Below, one piece after another: positions 49,243 to 58,589 of a DNA stretch of 64,000 nucleotides. The notes under the pieces are model-generated. The model searched no databases. It worked only from the letters and a program-made list of their open reading frames with translations, and was not told the origin of the DNA. This stretch comes from Paenibacillus sp. LHD-38. Its GTDB lineage: Bacteria > Bacillota > Bacilli > Paenibacillales > Paenibacillaceae. Both the position numbers and the translations under genes were made by a program. The stretch covers positions 21,997 to 85,996 of the forward strand of contig NZ_JAVIFU010000029.1 of assembly GCF_031157315.1 (NCBI RefSeq), read 5' to 3'. Within the stretch, counting starts at the first letter, position 1. Every line of letters begins with the position of its first letter.

Positions 49243-50877
49243 ATGAAAAAGACAGGGTCTATTGCAGTCAGCTTGCTTTTGACAACCGCCATGATGCTTT
49301 CAGCATGCTCAAGCAACGAAGGAAATAAAGAAACGAATAAAGGGAATACAGGCAACGGCAACGCTGCCGGACAGGAAGCAAGTTTCAATAAGGACGGCTT
49401 GCCTATCGTCAAGGACAAAATTACATTGCAGCTCGTTTCACCGAAAGCGGCGCTTGCACCGGAATATAATGAGATGGAAATTTTCAAGCGCCTGGAAACC
49501 GATACGAACGTACACATTGAATGGAATAACATCCCGGATACGGACTATCTGGAGAAGAAAAATCTGCTGCTTGCAAGCGGCGATCTGCCGGATGCATTTT
49601 ATGCCTCGCAATTTTCTGATTTTGAACTGATTACGTACGGCGAGGACGGAACGATTATTCCTTTGGAAGACCTGATTGAACAATACGCTCCGAATCTGAA
49701 GAAGCTGCTTGAGGAAAGGCCCGATATCAAGGCTGCAATCACGGCTCCGAACGGACATATTTACGGACTTCCGACATGGGAAGAAAACGAGCTGGGGACG
49801 AACCCGTTTTTCCACGTGATCAACAAGCAGTGGCTCGACAAGCTGGGCTTGAAATTCCCGGAAACGCTTGACGAATATACGGAAGCGCTTGTCGCATTCA
49901 AGACGCAAGATCCGAACGGCAACGGCAAAGCCGACGAAATTCCGCTCAGCTTCATGCATATGCAGTGGTGTATGGACATTGCTGGCCTATTCGGAGCCTT
50001 TGGCATGCCGGATAATCTTGAACACCGCATCGTACGCGACGGAAAAGTGATTTTTACGGCTAATCAGCCGGAATACAAGGAAGCTTTGAAGTATTTTAAT
50101 GAAAAATGGTATAAGCAAGGCCTGATCGATCCGGAATCCTTCACGCAGGATGCGCCGCAATATTTGGCCAAAGGCAAGACGCCTGACCCTACGCTAGGTT
50201 CCTACGTATGGTGGGAAATCGAAGAGGTTGTAGGCACGGAACAGTCCGCAAACTACGCTCTTGTGCCGCCGCTTACCGGTCCAACCGGCAAAAAGACGAT
50301 CGGCAGAGGCAATGGCGGAGGCCCAGGCAGAAACGCTTTTGTCATTACGAAGGATAACGAGAACCCGGAAGTGACTATGCGTTGGATCGACCAGCAATAT
50401 GAGCCTTACATGGCAGCACAAATCCACTGGGGCCCGATCGGCGTTATTTATGAGAAGGATGCAAGCGGAAAGCTTGTGAACCTCCCGCTTGAAGAAGGCG
50501 TATCCATGGGCGAATTCCGCCAAAAGGTTGCACCGAACGGCGCAGGCGTGATTACAAGCGAGCATTTCAAAACCATTGTCGATATGGAGCCGCGCGCGCA
50601 GCAGCGGAAGAAAGATTTGGAGCAATCCTACGAGCCATTTATGGAGAAAGAAAACTATCCGACGATTTTCTTCCTGCCGGAGGAGCTGGATACCATCAAT
50701 CAAATCGAGCCTGAACTTATTAAATTCGTAAATACGCAGCGTGCTAAATTTATCGTAGACGGCATGAATGACAAAGACTGGGACAACTATGTGAAAACAG
50801 CCCAGGATATGGGACTTAGCAAGTTGATGGAGCTTTACCAAACCGCTCTTGACCGTTACAAAGAAGCACAAAAATAA
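49243..50877 (+). CDS. ABC sugar-binding lipoprotein (YtcQ/LipO type)
   Basis: 544 residues. A lipoprotein signal with lipobox LSAC (Cys at about 22) is followed by a short Asn/Gly/Lys-rich linker and a long extracellular solute-binding domain (family 1 type, typical length 530-560). Visible: EWNNIPDTDYLEKKNLLLAS (about 87-106), DLPDAFYASQFSDFEL and the TPNGHIYGLP-like APNGHIYGLPTWEE. It captures oligosaccharides outside and hands them to the two permeases. GGGAGG precedes the ATG, 111 bp after the permease gene. The gap has no terminator. A stem of unclear role follows the gene. Confidence 0.93.
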   Translation: MKKTGSIAVSLLLTTAMMLSACSSNEGNKETNKGNTGNGNAAGQEASFNKDGLPIVKDKITLQLVSPKAALAPEYNEMEIFKRLETDTNVHIEWNNIPDTDYLEKKNLLLASGDLPDAFYASQFSDFELITYGEDGTIIPLEDLIEQYAPNLKKLLEERPDIKAAITAPNGHIYGLPTWEENELGTNPFFHVINKQWLDKLGLKFPETLDEYTEALVAFKTQDPNGNGKADEIPLSFMHMQWCMDIAGLFGAFGMPDNLEHRIVRDGKVIFTANQPEYKEALKYFNEKWYKQGLIDPESFTQDAPQYLAKGKTPDPTLGSYVWWEIEEVVGTEQSANYALVPPLTGPTGKKTIGRGNGGGPGRNAFVITKDNENPEVTMRWIDQQYEPYMAAQIHWGPIGVIYEKDASGKLVNLPLEEGVSMGEFRQKVAPNGAGVITSEHFKTIVDMEPRAQQRKKDLEQSYEPFMEKENYPTIFFLPEELDTINQIEPELIKFVNTQRAKFIVDGMNDKDWDNYVKTAQDMGLSKLMELYQTALDRYKEAQK

Positions 50878-50888
50878 AAATAGAGGAT

Positions 50889-50923
50889 ATGCAGGCCGGG
50901 GCGCATGCCGTTGCGGCCTGCAT
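50889..50923 (+). other. Intercistronic hairpin
   Basis: ATGCAGGCCG...CGGCCTGCAT perfect 10-bp stem without T-run, between the binding-protein gene and the GH32 gene. It probably stabilises the upstream mRNA, giving excess binding protein, rather than ending the transcript. Confidence 0.55.
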
Positions 50924-50957
50924 CCGCTTATACGCCGATAGGAGGAAATAGAATCAT

Positions 50958-52460
50958 ATGAAGACTAATTACGACAATCCACTGCGTCCGCAGTTTCATT
51001 TTACACCCGCGGCCAACTGGCTGAACGATCCGAACGGGATGGTTTATTACGAAGGGGAATACCATTTGTTTTACCAGCATCATCCGGAGAGCACGATATG
51101 GGGTCCGATGCATTGGGGCCATGCGGTCAGCAAAGATCTGGTTCACTGGGAGCATCACCCGATCGCGTTATATCCGGATCATAACGGGACCGTCTTCTCG
51201 GGAAGCGCGGTTGTCGATTGGAACGATACGAGCGGCTTTTTCGACGGGAAAGCCGGGCTCGTTGCTATATATACGCAAACGGAGACGATTCCGGATTCGG
51301 ACCTGTCCAAGCAGCGGCAAAGCCTTGCTTTCAGCAAGGACAATGGGCGCACCTGGATTCCCTATGAGGGGAACCCGGTACTCATCGATAAGCGCTGCGC
51401 GGATTTCCGAGATCCGAAGGTGTTCTGGCATGAGGAAACGAATCGCTGGATTATGGTGCTTGCCGCCGGAGACCGGCTGTTCCTTTACCACTCGCCTGAC
51501 TTAAAGGACTGGACGTTCGCAAGCGAATTTGGTGCGCAGGATGGTTCGCATGACGGCGTATGGGAATGTCCGGATTTATTTGCTCTGCCGGTGAAAGACG
51601 GGGGTGATTCTAGAAAGTGGGTAATGATCGTAAGCATCGGAGATTCGGAGAAGTGCCCGGAAGGCTCACGTACGCAATATTTTATCGGCGAGTTTGACGG
51701 TATTTCGTTCAAGAACGAGAATCCGGCGGAAAGCGTGCTCTGGCTTGACCATGGACGCGATAATTACGCGGGCGTGACCTGGTCGGATGCCCCTGACCTA
51801 GAGTCGAAACGGATGTTTATCGGTTGGATGAACAATTGGAAGTATGCTAATTTAATTCCGACGGATGATTGGCGCGGCGCAATGACGCTTCCGCGTATCC
51901 TATCGCTGAGACAGGATGCGGAGGGCGTACGCCTTGTCCAGACAGCCGCTGCCGAACTTGAGCAGCTTAGACTCGGCACCCAGGAATGGAACGATGAGCC
52001 GATCGAGCCGGGAAATAGCTTGCTCAGCGGTTTGACGGATGGACAGTACGAATTGGAAGCGGAATTCGAGCTGGATACGGCGGAAGAATTCGGGTTTAAA
52101 ATACATGCCGGCGAGAAGCATGAGACAGTTGTCGGTTACGAAGTTACTGCCGGTAATCTGTTCATAGACCGTTCGAACTCAGGCATCATTGATTTTCATT
52201 CTGATTTCGGCTGCAGGCATGAGGCCTCGCTTAAGGCAGTGGACGGCGTCATTAAGCTCCAGCTTTGGGTAGACCGCTCTTCTGTTGAGGTGTTTGCGGA
52301 TGAGGGAGGACTTGTCATAACGGATCAGCTGTTCCCGCTTGAAGGCAGTCATGGAATGGAAGTATATGCGAAGGGCGGAACAGTACAGCTTCGTACGCTG
52401 CGGATTTATCCGCTTAAATCGATTTACGCATCAAAAGCGACGGAGGCTGTTGGCCAATAA
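50958..52460 (+). CDS. Cytoplasmic GH32 beta-fructosidase (canonical)
   Basis: 500 residues without signal peptide, so it acts on imported oligosaccharides. All three catalytic acids are in canonical motifs: WLNDPNG (Asp24 nucleophile), FRDPKV (about 153-158) and WECPDLF (acid/base Glu near 201). The five-bladed propeller is followed by a beta-sandwich (about 350-490) with VDRSSVEVFADEGG-type strands. It closely resembles the first GH32 domain of the surface enzyme. Exo-type release of fructose (levanase/inulinase/sucrase) is likely. AGGAGG precedes the ATG by 12 nt. 23 bp before the next gene. Confidence 0.94.
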   Translation: MKTNYDNPLRPQFHFTPAANWLNDPNGMVYYEGEYHLFYQHHPESTIWGPMHWGHAVSKDLVHWEHHPIALYPDHNGTVFSGSAVVDWNDTSGFFDGKAGLVAIYTQTETIPDSDLSKQRQSLAFSKDNGRTWIPYEGNPVLIDKRCADFRDPKVFWHEETNRWIMVLAAGDRLFLYHSPDLKDWTFASEFGAQDGSHDGVWECPDLFALPVKDGGDSRKWVMIVSIGDSEKCPEGSRTQYFIGEFDGISFKNENPAESVLWLDHGRDNYAGVTWSDAPDLESKRMFIGWMNNWKYANLIPTDDWRGAMTLPRILSLRQDAEGVRLVQTAAAELEQLRLGTQEWNDEPIEPGNSLLSGLTDGQYELEAEFELDTAEEFGFKIHAGEKHETVVGYEVTAGNLFIDRSNSGIIDFHSDFGCRHEASLKAVDGVIKLQLWVDRSSVEVFADEGGLVITDQLFPLEGSHGMEVYAKGGTVQLRTLRIYPLKSIYASKATEAVGQ

Positions 52461-52483
52461 AGTCAGGCTAATCGGGAGGACGG

Positions 52484-54754
52484 ATGATCATGAATGAGGA
52501 TAAGCAGGAACAATCAACGGGGCTTGAAGCCCATTGGCCGCTGGATGAGAAGAACGGCGCCTTTGCGGCAGACCTTGTTAGCGGGCAAACGGATGTGGTG
52601 TCTTACGCGCTGCTTCAGCCAAGATTTACGGAAGCAGCGGACCCGCAGTGGCGTCCCGGCGTTTGCGGCGGCGCTCTGCTGTTTGACGGGTATTCGACGT
52701 GGATTACGCGTCCCGTGGAAAAGGCTCCTAAGCTGAGCGACGCGTTTACCGTATCCGCATGGGTCGCTCCGCGTTCTTATGAATGGGGAGTGGAAAAACG
52801 CCTCTCCGCGATCGTCAATCAGCATGATCGCGAGGCGGCGGAAGGCTATATCTTAGGCATGTATAGACACGGCTCATGGTCGCTGCAAGTCGGTATTGGC
52901 GGAAGCTGGCATGAGCTCTGGTGCCATCACAAGCCAATTGAGAAGCATACCTGGTCTCATGTTGCCGCAGCCTTCAGCAAGAGCGAAGGCGTCATGAGAC
53001 TTTACCTAAACGGAGAACAGGTTGCCGAGCAAGCAACGCCTGCGGATCGGACAATGAGCCCGAGCGCCGCGGATCTGCTGATTGGAAAAAATAATCAGGC
53101 TACGGTACTTGCAGAGGCATTCCGTCACAACATGTTCGATGGTCTTATGGACGACGTACGGATTTACTCCCGGGCGTTGACCGTCGTTCAGATTGCGGCG
53201 GCTTACAAAGAGGCATTGACCCCTTATGGCGGCAGCGCGCCTTTAATTCCAGAGGCAGACATTCGGCTCGACCGAACGCCGCTCCTCAAAGACAGACATC
53301 GGCCGCAGTATCACGCAAGCCCGCCGGTTCATTGGATGAATGAGCCGCATGCGCCGATTTATTTTAACGGAAAATATCATTTGTTTTATCAGCATAATCC
53401 GCAGGGACCTTATTGGGCTCAGATTCATTGGGGCCATTGGGTGAGTGACGATATGGTTCACTGGCGAGACCTGCCGATTGCGCTTGCGCCCGAGAAGGGG
53501 GCTGTCGATCCGGACGGCGTATGGTCCGGGAGCGCGGCTTATGATGAGAACGGCATACCGGCTTTGTTCTTTACAGCTGGCGATGACAGCGCATCCCCGA
53601 ACCAGCGGGTAGGACTTGCCCGCAGCCGTTTTGTTCAGGATGGCGACAGCGATCTCATATGCTGGGAGAAACATCCGAAGCCATTGATCGTGCAAGAAAA
53701 AGGACAGGGCATGTTCGGCGACTTCCGGGATCCGTACGTATGGAAGGAAGGCGGGCTGTGGTATTTGCTCATCGGCTCAGGCACGGATGGGCAAGGAGGG
53801 ACGGCACTCGCGTATACGTCGGAGAATATGATTGATTGGACGTATCACGGTCCGTTTTATGTTAGTGATCCCCTGAAGTACCCTTATCTCGGCAATATGT
53901 GGGAGCTTCCGGTGCTGCTCCCGCTTGGAAAGGACGCTTCGGGAAGTGAGAAGCATGTATTGCTAATCAGCCCGCTCGGTCCAGGCGCTGACGTGGAAGT
54001 ATTCTACTGGATTGGCTCATTTGACCGGAAAGAAGTGCGATTTGTTCCCGATCATGAAGAGCCGCAGCTGATTGACGTAGGTGATTTTCATTTTACCGGG
54101 CCAAGCGGAATGGTTGATCCGAGAACAGGCCGCAATGTTATTTTTACAATTGCGCAGGGTGAGAGAACGCCGCAGCTTGATTACGATTCCGGCTGGGCAC
54201 ATAATGCGGGACTTCCGCTTCGAATTTTTATGAGATCGGACGGGCGGCTCGGCATTGAGCCGATTGCAGAGCTGGAGTCGCTGCGCGGCGAGCAGCTTTG
54301 CGAGATTTCGGAAACGACACTGGCTGAGGCGAACCAGCTGCTTAAGCAAGTACAAGGCGATATGCTCGACATCCGAATCGAATTTGGCGTAGACGAGCCG
54401 GCGGATCAACTTGGCGTTTGGGTAAGGCAATCCCCGCTTAGGGATGAAGAGACGCTCATCTACTATGACCGGAGTAAGTCCGAGCTAGGCGTAGACCGAA
54501 CGAAGACCACGCTGTCTAGCGAAGAGAGGACGAACGGCATACAGTCAGGCAAGCTAGAGCTATCGGGCGAGGCTTTGCGGCTGCATATCTATTTGGATCG
54601 ATCAATGGTCGAGGTCTATGCGAATGGTCTGAAAAGCTTAACGACCAGGGTCTATCCGACCCTCGAGGATGCGCTTGGGTTGAAGCTTTTGGGTGACGGC
54701 CAACAGAAGGTAAAATCAGTAAGCGTTTGGAAGATGAAATCCATTTACTTATAA
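52484..54754 (+). CDS. Cytoplasmic LamG-GH32 enzyme, variant NEPH type
   Basis: 756 residues without signal peptide. A LamG domain (about 12-250) precedes a GH32 domain (about 265-620) and beta-sandwich (to about 756). The nucleophile motif reads WMNEPHAP with Glu287; FRDPYVW and MWELPVLLP keep the other two acids. It is the intracellular counterpart of the secreted enzyme at 35606 and of the second half of the surface enzyme, with the same LamG-GH32 pairing but no binding modules. GGGAGG precedes two close ATG codons (52484, 52490). Likely to process a linkage or an oligosaccharide that the canonical neighbour does not. Confidence 0.9.
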   Translation: MIMNEDKQEQSTGLEAHWPLDEKNGAFAADLVSGQTDVVSYALLQPRFTEAADPQWRPGVCGGALLFDGYSTWITRPVEKAPKLSDAFTVSAWVAPRSYEWGVEKRLSAIVNQHDREAAEGYILGMYRHGSWSLQVGIGGSWHELWCHHKPIEKHTWSHVAAAFSKSEGVMRLYLNGEQVAEQATPADRTMSPSAADLLIGKNNQATVLAEAFRHNMFDGLMDDVRIYSRALTVVQIAAAYKEALTPYGGSAPLIPEADIRLDRTPLLKDRHRPQYHASPPVHWMNEPHAPIYFNGKYHLFYQHNPQGPYWAQIHWGHWVSDDMVHWRDLPIALAPEKGAVDPDGVWSGSAAYDENGIPALFFTAGDDSASPNQRVGLARSRFVQDGDSDLICWEKHPKPLIVQEKGQGMFGDFRDPYVWKEGGLWYLLIGSGTDGQGGTALAYTSENMIDWTYHGPFYVSDPLKYPYLGNMWELPVLLPLGKDASGSEKHVLLISPLGPGADVEVFYWIGSFDRKEVRFVPDHEEPQLIDVGDFHFTGPSGMVDPRTGRNVIFTIAQGERTPQLDYDSGWAHNAGLPLRIFMRSDGRLGIEPIAELESLRGEQLCEISETTLAEANQLLKQVQGDMLDIRIEFGVDEPADQLGVWVRQSPLRDEETLIYYDRSKSELGVDRTKTTLSSEERTNGIQSGKLELSGEALRLHIYLDRSMVEVYANGLKSLTTRVYPTLEDALGLKLLGDGQQKVKSVSVWKMKSIYL

Positions 54755-54772
54755 CATGAGAGCTTTGTTTAC

Positions 54773-54793
54773 GGCTGCCCTTTCAGGGCAGCC
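54773..54793 (+). terminator. Hairpin, weak terminator
   Basis: GGCTGCCC-TTTCA-GGGCAGCC perfect stem, without a good T-run. It would lower but probably not stop transcription into the fructokinase gene. Confidence 0.5.
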
Positions 54794-54828
54794 ATTTAAG
54801 CGATGATCAGGCAGAGGAGATTATAAAC

Positions 54829-55719
54829 ATGCGAATAGGAGCAATCGAAGCAGGCGGCACAAAGTTTGTATGCGGAATCGGCAGCGAAAGCGGCATAATC
54901 GAGGACCGCATAAGCTTTCCAACCATGCATCCGGAGCGGGTGATGGAGCAGGTTATCGAATATTTCACAGATAAAAAGGTAGAAGCAATCGGCATCGGAA
55001 CGTTTGGACCGATTGATATCGATCCGCACAGCGAGACGTATGGCTGCGTGACGACTACGCCAAAGCCTGGCTGGTCGGGCTTTCCTTTTCTTGAAACGCT
55101 GAAGCGGGAGTTTCACGTGCCGTTCGGCTGGGACACGGACGTGAATGCCGCCGCTTATGGCGAAGCGAAATGGGGGGCAGCACAGGGATTGGACAGCTGC
55201 GTGTATTTCACGATCGGAACGGGCATCGGAGTAGGCGTTTATTCGGAGGGCAGGCTTGTGCATGGCCTTGTGCATCCGGAAGGCGGACACCTGTTGCCTA
55301 GACGCCATCCGGATGACCGTTTTGCAGGCCATTGTCCTTTTCACGGCGATTGTTTGGAGGGTCTTGCGGCGGGTCCCGCTATTGAAGCGCGCTGGGGCGT
55401 CAAAGGCAACGAGTTAGGAGCGGATCACCCGGCATGGGCGATGGAGGCGTATTATCTCGGACAAGCCGTAACATCGGCCATTCTCATGCTTTCGCCGAAA
55501 ATGGTTATTATGGGCGGGGGCGTGATGCAGCAGAAGCAGCTTCTGCCGATGATTCGGGCAGAGGTCAGAAGAAATTTGAACGGTTATTTGAATGCGGCTG
55601 CGCTGCAAATTGGAATGGATAATTACATCGTTGCTCCCGGACTCGGAGACAATGCCGGCTTAAGCGGTTCGCTTGCGCTTGGGTTGGCGGCTTTAGAACG
55701 TTCGACGTATTCAGTATAA
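54829..55719 (+). CDS. scrK: ROK-family fructokinase
   Basis: 296 residues. ATP-dependent phosphorylation of fructose, feeding glycolysis. The ROK features are IEAGGTKFVCG (about 5-15, phosphate-binding), GIGTFGPID (about 55-63), DTDVNAAAYGE (about 103-113, catalytic Asp) and FTIGTGIGVGVY (about 127-138). The zinc site of the family is seen in PEGGHLLPRRHPDD and GHCPFHGDCLEGL. That Glu-Gly-Gly-His and Cys-rich set is typical of the B. subtilis YdhR/GmuE type, which is a fructokinase. The gene ends the fructan operon and is followed by a terminator. The GAGGAG site is at 54813. Confidence 0.92.
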   Translation: MRIGAIEAGGTKFVCGIGSESGIIEDRISFPTMHPERVMEQVIEYFTDKKVEAIGIGTFGPIDIDPHSETYGCVTTTPKPGWSGFPFLETLKREFHVPFGWDTDVNAAAYGEAKWGAAQGLDSCVYFTIGTGIGVGVYSEGRLVHGLVHPEGGHLLPRRHPDDRFAGHCPFHGDCLEGLAAGPAIEARWGVKGNELGADHPAWAMEAYYLGQAVTSAILMLSPKMVIMGGGVMQQKQLLPMIRAEVRRNLNGYLNAAALQIGMDNYIVAPGLGDNAGLSGSLALGLAALERSTYSV

Positions 55720-55751
55720 TATACGAGTGATACGATAGTTTGACGGATAAG

Positions 55752-55786
55752 GAACTGCAGGCAAATAAGCCCGCAGTTCTTTTTTA
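55752..55786 (+). terminator. Rho-independent terminator
   Basis: GAACTGCAGGC...GCCCGCAGTTC stem followed by six T; end of the fructan operon. Confidence 0.9.
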
Positions 55787-55922
55787 TTCTAATAGAGAGA
55801 GGTTCTCGAAGAGCCGCCGGGCACATGATTTTGCGCATAATTTTAAGCTTAACGGGAAAATCTAGAAATGGTTATGTATAATTTGGAATCTCTATCTAGA
55901 TTTGGTTGACTGGGGGGAAACA

Positions 55923-57032
55923 ATGGATCTAAAAAAATTAAGCGGACTTCAACTCTTTTATATCATGATTGGATTTGAAATCGGAAACACCATCATTTTT
56001 GCGATAGGAGCCGGGGCTAAGCAGGACGCTTGGCTGGCTATTTTGACTGCCATGTTTTGCGGTCTGCTATTGATGGGAATTTATATAAAACTCTCCGCTT
56101 ATTTTCCGAATGATTCCTTAGTGCAGATGCTGCCCAAAATTATTGGCAGGTTCCTTTCCTATCCCATTATCTTTATTTATATCTTGTATTTTACTTATCT
56201 TGCCAGTACGGCTTGCAGGGATTTCGGTGAACTCATCGCTTCTACGATCTTGACTGAAACGCCGTTATTGATCGTAGTGGGGAGCTTTATGGTTCTGATG
56301 ATTTACAGTTTACGCGGGGGTACTGAGGTATTTGGACGGATGGGCGAAATGGTGTTTCCGGTTTACATCCTAGTGTTGGTAGCGATGTGGGTTTTAATGG
56401 CGATCAGCCTTGATCAATTCGATCTGAAACGGCTTACCCCAGTTCTTGGTGAAGGGATATTTCCAGTGTTGAATGAGGTATTTCCGTATTCCAGCCCTTC
56501 TATTTTAGTATTTCCGTTTGGCGAAACCGTTTTAATTACGATGTTTTTCCCCTTATTGAAAAAAAAAGAAAATGCGAAAAAAGTGGGAATCGCTGTCATT
56601 CTTCTTGGGGGACTTTTGCTGTCTATTAATTGCATAATTATGATTTCGGTGTTAGGCCCTAATATTTTCGAGCAGGAATATTTTCCGCTGCTTTCCGCTG
56701 CCCGGATGGTATCGATCGCAGACTTTCTTGAGCGGTTTGATTCCCTTATTATTTTGATGATGGTTGCAGGCGTTTTTTTTAAGGTTGGTGCTTGGACATT
56801 AGGTGCGTCGATTGCCATTGGGCAATTATTTAAACTAAAAAGCAACAAAACCATACTGCTTATTCTCGGGGTAATCATTGCCCCTTTTGCTGTCATACAT
56901 GCACCGAATTTCGTTAAATTCTTGGAAATAGGGAGAACATTTATAGATCCCTATTTACATGTTCCGTTACAAATCGTAATCCCATTTTTACTGCTGAGCA
57001 TCGCATTTGTGCGTAAAAAATTTCAAACCTAG
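55923..57032 (+). CDS. Germinant receptor subunit B (GerAB-type permease)
   Basis: 369 residues from the ATG at 55923, after GGGGGGAAA. Ten membrane helices of the amino acid-polyamine-cation fold used by GerB subunits, which bind the germinant in the spore inner membrane. Typical segments are LSGLQLFYIMIGFEIGNTI-like at the start (about 6-24), FGRMGEMVFPVYILVLVAMW (about 139-158) and PSILVFPFGETVLITMFFPL (about 192-211). The first gene here is the B subunit, followed by A and C, whereas many operons run A-B-C or A-C-B. Forespore (sigma-G) expression is expected; no clear promoter was found. Confidence 0.92.
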   Translation: MDLKKLSGLQLFYIMIGFEIGNTIIFAIGAGAKQDAWLAILTAMFCGLLLMGIYIKLSAYFPNDSLVQMLPKIIGRFLSYPIIFIYILYFTYLASTACRDFGELIASTILTETPLLIVVGSFMVLMIYSLRGGTEVFGRMGEMVFPVYILVLVAMWVLMAISLDQFDLKRLTPVLGEGIFPVLNEVFPYSSPSILVFPFGETVLITMFFPLLKKKENAKKVGIAVILLGGLLLSINCIIMISVLGPNIFEQEYFPLLSAARMVSIADFLERFDSLIILMMVAGVFFKVGAWTLGASIAIGQLFKLKSNKTILLILGVIIAPFAVIHAPNFVKFLEIGRTFIDPYLHVPLQIVIPFLLLSIAFVRKKFQT

Positions 57033-57058
57033 TTTTTTTTATGGAGGCGGTTTTCTAA

Positions 57059-58573
57059 GTGAAAAAAACGAATCAGGAATGGGATTTCCTTAGCGGTGTT
57101 CTTCAAGAGGATTTTCAGAAGGTAAAGGACAAATTTGAGCGCTCCTCAGATTTCTCTTATCGGGAATTTGAAATAAAGGATACCCATAAAGCCGTAATAT
57201 TCTATTTGGAAGGCCTTATCAATTTGGATCGCATTGATATGAATATACTAACTCCGTTGTTAGGCTGCAGCGGGAGTATTTCTCAAAGTCCAATGAATTT
57301 AGTGGATATTGAAAAAAAGATATTATCTGCGTCAATCATTAACAGAGAATCGTTGCAGGAAGTTATCGGTCATGTTTTGAGCGGGGGGACGGTCTTGCTC
57401 GTCGACGGCGCAAAGCAAGCTTTGCTCATTAGTGAAAAATTATGGGAAAAAAGACAGATCGAAGAGCCGGCAACCGAAGTAGTCATCTATGGTCCCCGGG
57501 AAGGATTTACGGAGGATATACACACAAATATAAGCTTGGTTCGCAGACGCTTAAAAACAGCCCAATTAAAAATGGAAAGCATAAAGCTCGGTGAGCTTTC
57601 GCAAACCGAAATTATTATCACCTACCTGGATGGAATCGTGGATCATTCCATACTCAAGGAAGTTCGGAGCAGATTGGATCGGATAGCTATCGATGCCATA
57701 GAAGACAGCGGATATATTATCGAATTAATTGGGGATAATCCATACTCTGTTTTTCCTCAGGTTCTGCAGACGGAGCGGCCTGACCGGCTGGTTGGAAATA
57801 TACTGGAAGGCAGAATAGGCATTATGGTCGATAATACCCCATTTGCCCTAATCGTGCCTATTACCTTTTTTCAGCTTATGAATTCGACCGAAGATTATTA
57901 TGAGCATTTTATATTGGCTTCGACCATACGCTGCTTGCGTTACTTCTTTATATTCGTAGCTCTGCTGTTCCCTTCCATTTATATTGCGGTCGTTTCGTTC
58001 CATCAGGAGCTGCTGCCGACAAACCTGTTGTTTAGCGTCGCATCCGCAAGGGAGTACGTACCTTTTCCCGTATTTATTGCGGCTCTATTGATGGAAATAT
58101 CATTCGAAGCATTAAGGGAAGCCGGACTGAGACTGCCGCGCGCAATCGGCGGAACAATCAGCATTGTCGGTGCGTTAGTAATCGGACAAGCGGCCGTGCA
58201 GGCAGGAATTGTCGGGGCACCCTTAGTTATCGTGGTATCGATTACCGGCATCGCATCTTTTATGTTCCCAAGCTACAGTCTGACAGGCGCGATCCGCTTA
58301 CTTCGTTTTCCGATGATGTTTCTTGCTGCGTTCCTAGGATTGTACGGCATATTGCTCGGTGTTTTTCTTATTCTAAGCCATCTCGTCCGCCTCCAGTCCT
58401 TTGGCGTCCCCTATTTGTCGCCTTTGGCTCCTTTCAGATTCAGTGATCTAAAGGATGTATTTGTTCGCGTACCATGGTGGGCGATGAAGAAACGGCCGAG
58501 CGACACCGGGAAAAGCAATCCGATCCGAATGGGGAAATGGCTGCGGCCGCAGCCTCAAAAGCGAAAAAAATAG
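57059..58573 (+). CDS. Germinant receptor subunit A (GerAA/GerKA type)
   Basis: 504 residues from a GTG preceded by GGAGGCGG. A soluble N-terminal part (about 1-270) is followed by several membrane helices in the last half. Family hallmarks: SVASAREYVPFPVFIAALLM (about 329-348, the conserved P/E-rich loop), ISFEALREAGLRLPR (about 350-364), GGTISIVGALVIGQAAVQAG (about 366-385) and the C-terminal VPYLSPLAPF (about 450-459). Acts with the B and C subunits in the spore inner membrane. Tightly linked to both neighbours (26 and 16 bp). Confidence 0.95.
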   Translation: MKKTNQEWDFLSGVLQEDFQKVKDKFERSSDFSYREFEIKDTHKAVIFYLEGLINLDRIDMNILTPLLGCSGSISQSPMNLVDIEKKILSASIINRESLQEVIGHVLSGGTVLLVDGAKQALLISEKLWEKRQIEEPATEVVIYGPREGFTEDIHTNISLVRRRLKTAQLKMESIKLGELSQTEIIITYLDGIVDHSILKEVRSRLDRIAIDAIEDSGYIIELIGDNPYSVFPQVLQTERPDRLVGNILEGRIGIMVDNTPFALIVPITFFQLMNSTEDYYEHFILASTIRCLRYFFIFVALLFPSIYIAVVSFHQELLPTNLLFSVASAREYVPFPVFIAALLMEISFEALREAGLRLPRAIGGTISIVGALVIGQAAVQAGIVGAPLVIVVSITGIASFMFPSYSLTGAIRLLRFPMMFLAAFLGLYGILLGVFLILSHLVRLQSFGVPYLSPLAPFRFSDLKDVFVRVPWWAMKKRPSDTGKSNPIRMGKWLRPQPQKRKK

Positions 58574-58589
58574 ACGGACAGGATAGGGG

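Noticed and set aside
35606..54754. Variant GH32 domains as inactive pseudoenzymes
   Set aside because: Two of three catalytic acids and all surrounding motifs are conserved in three copies, and Glu is still an acidic nucleophile; loss of function is not the simplest reading.
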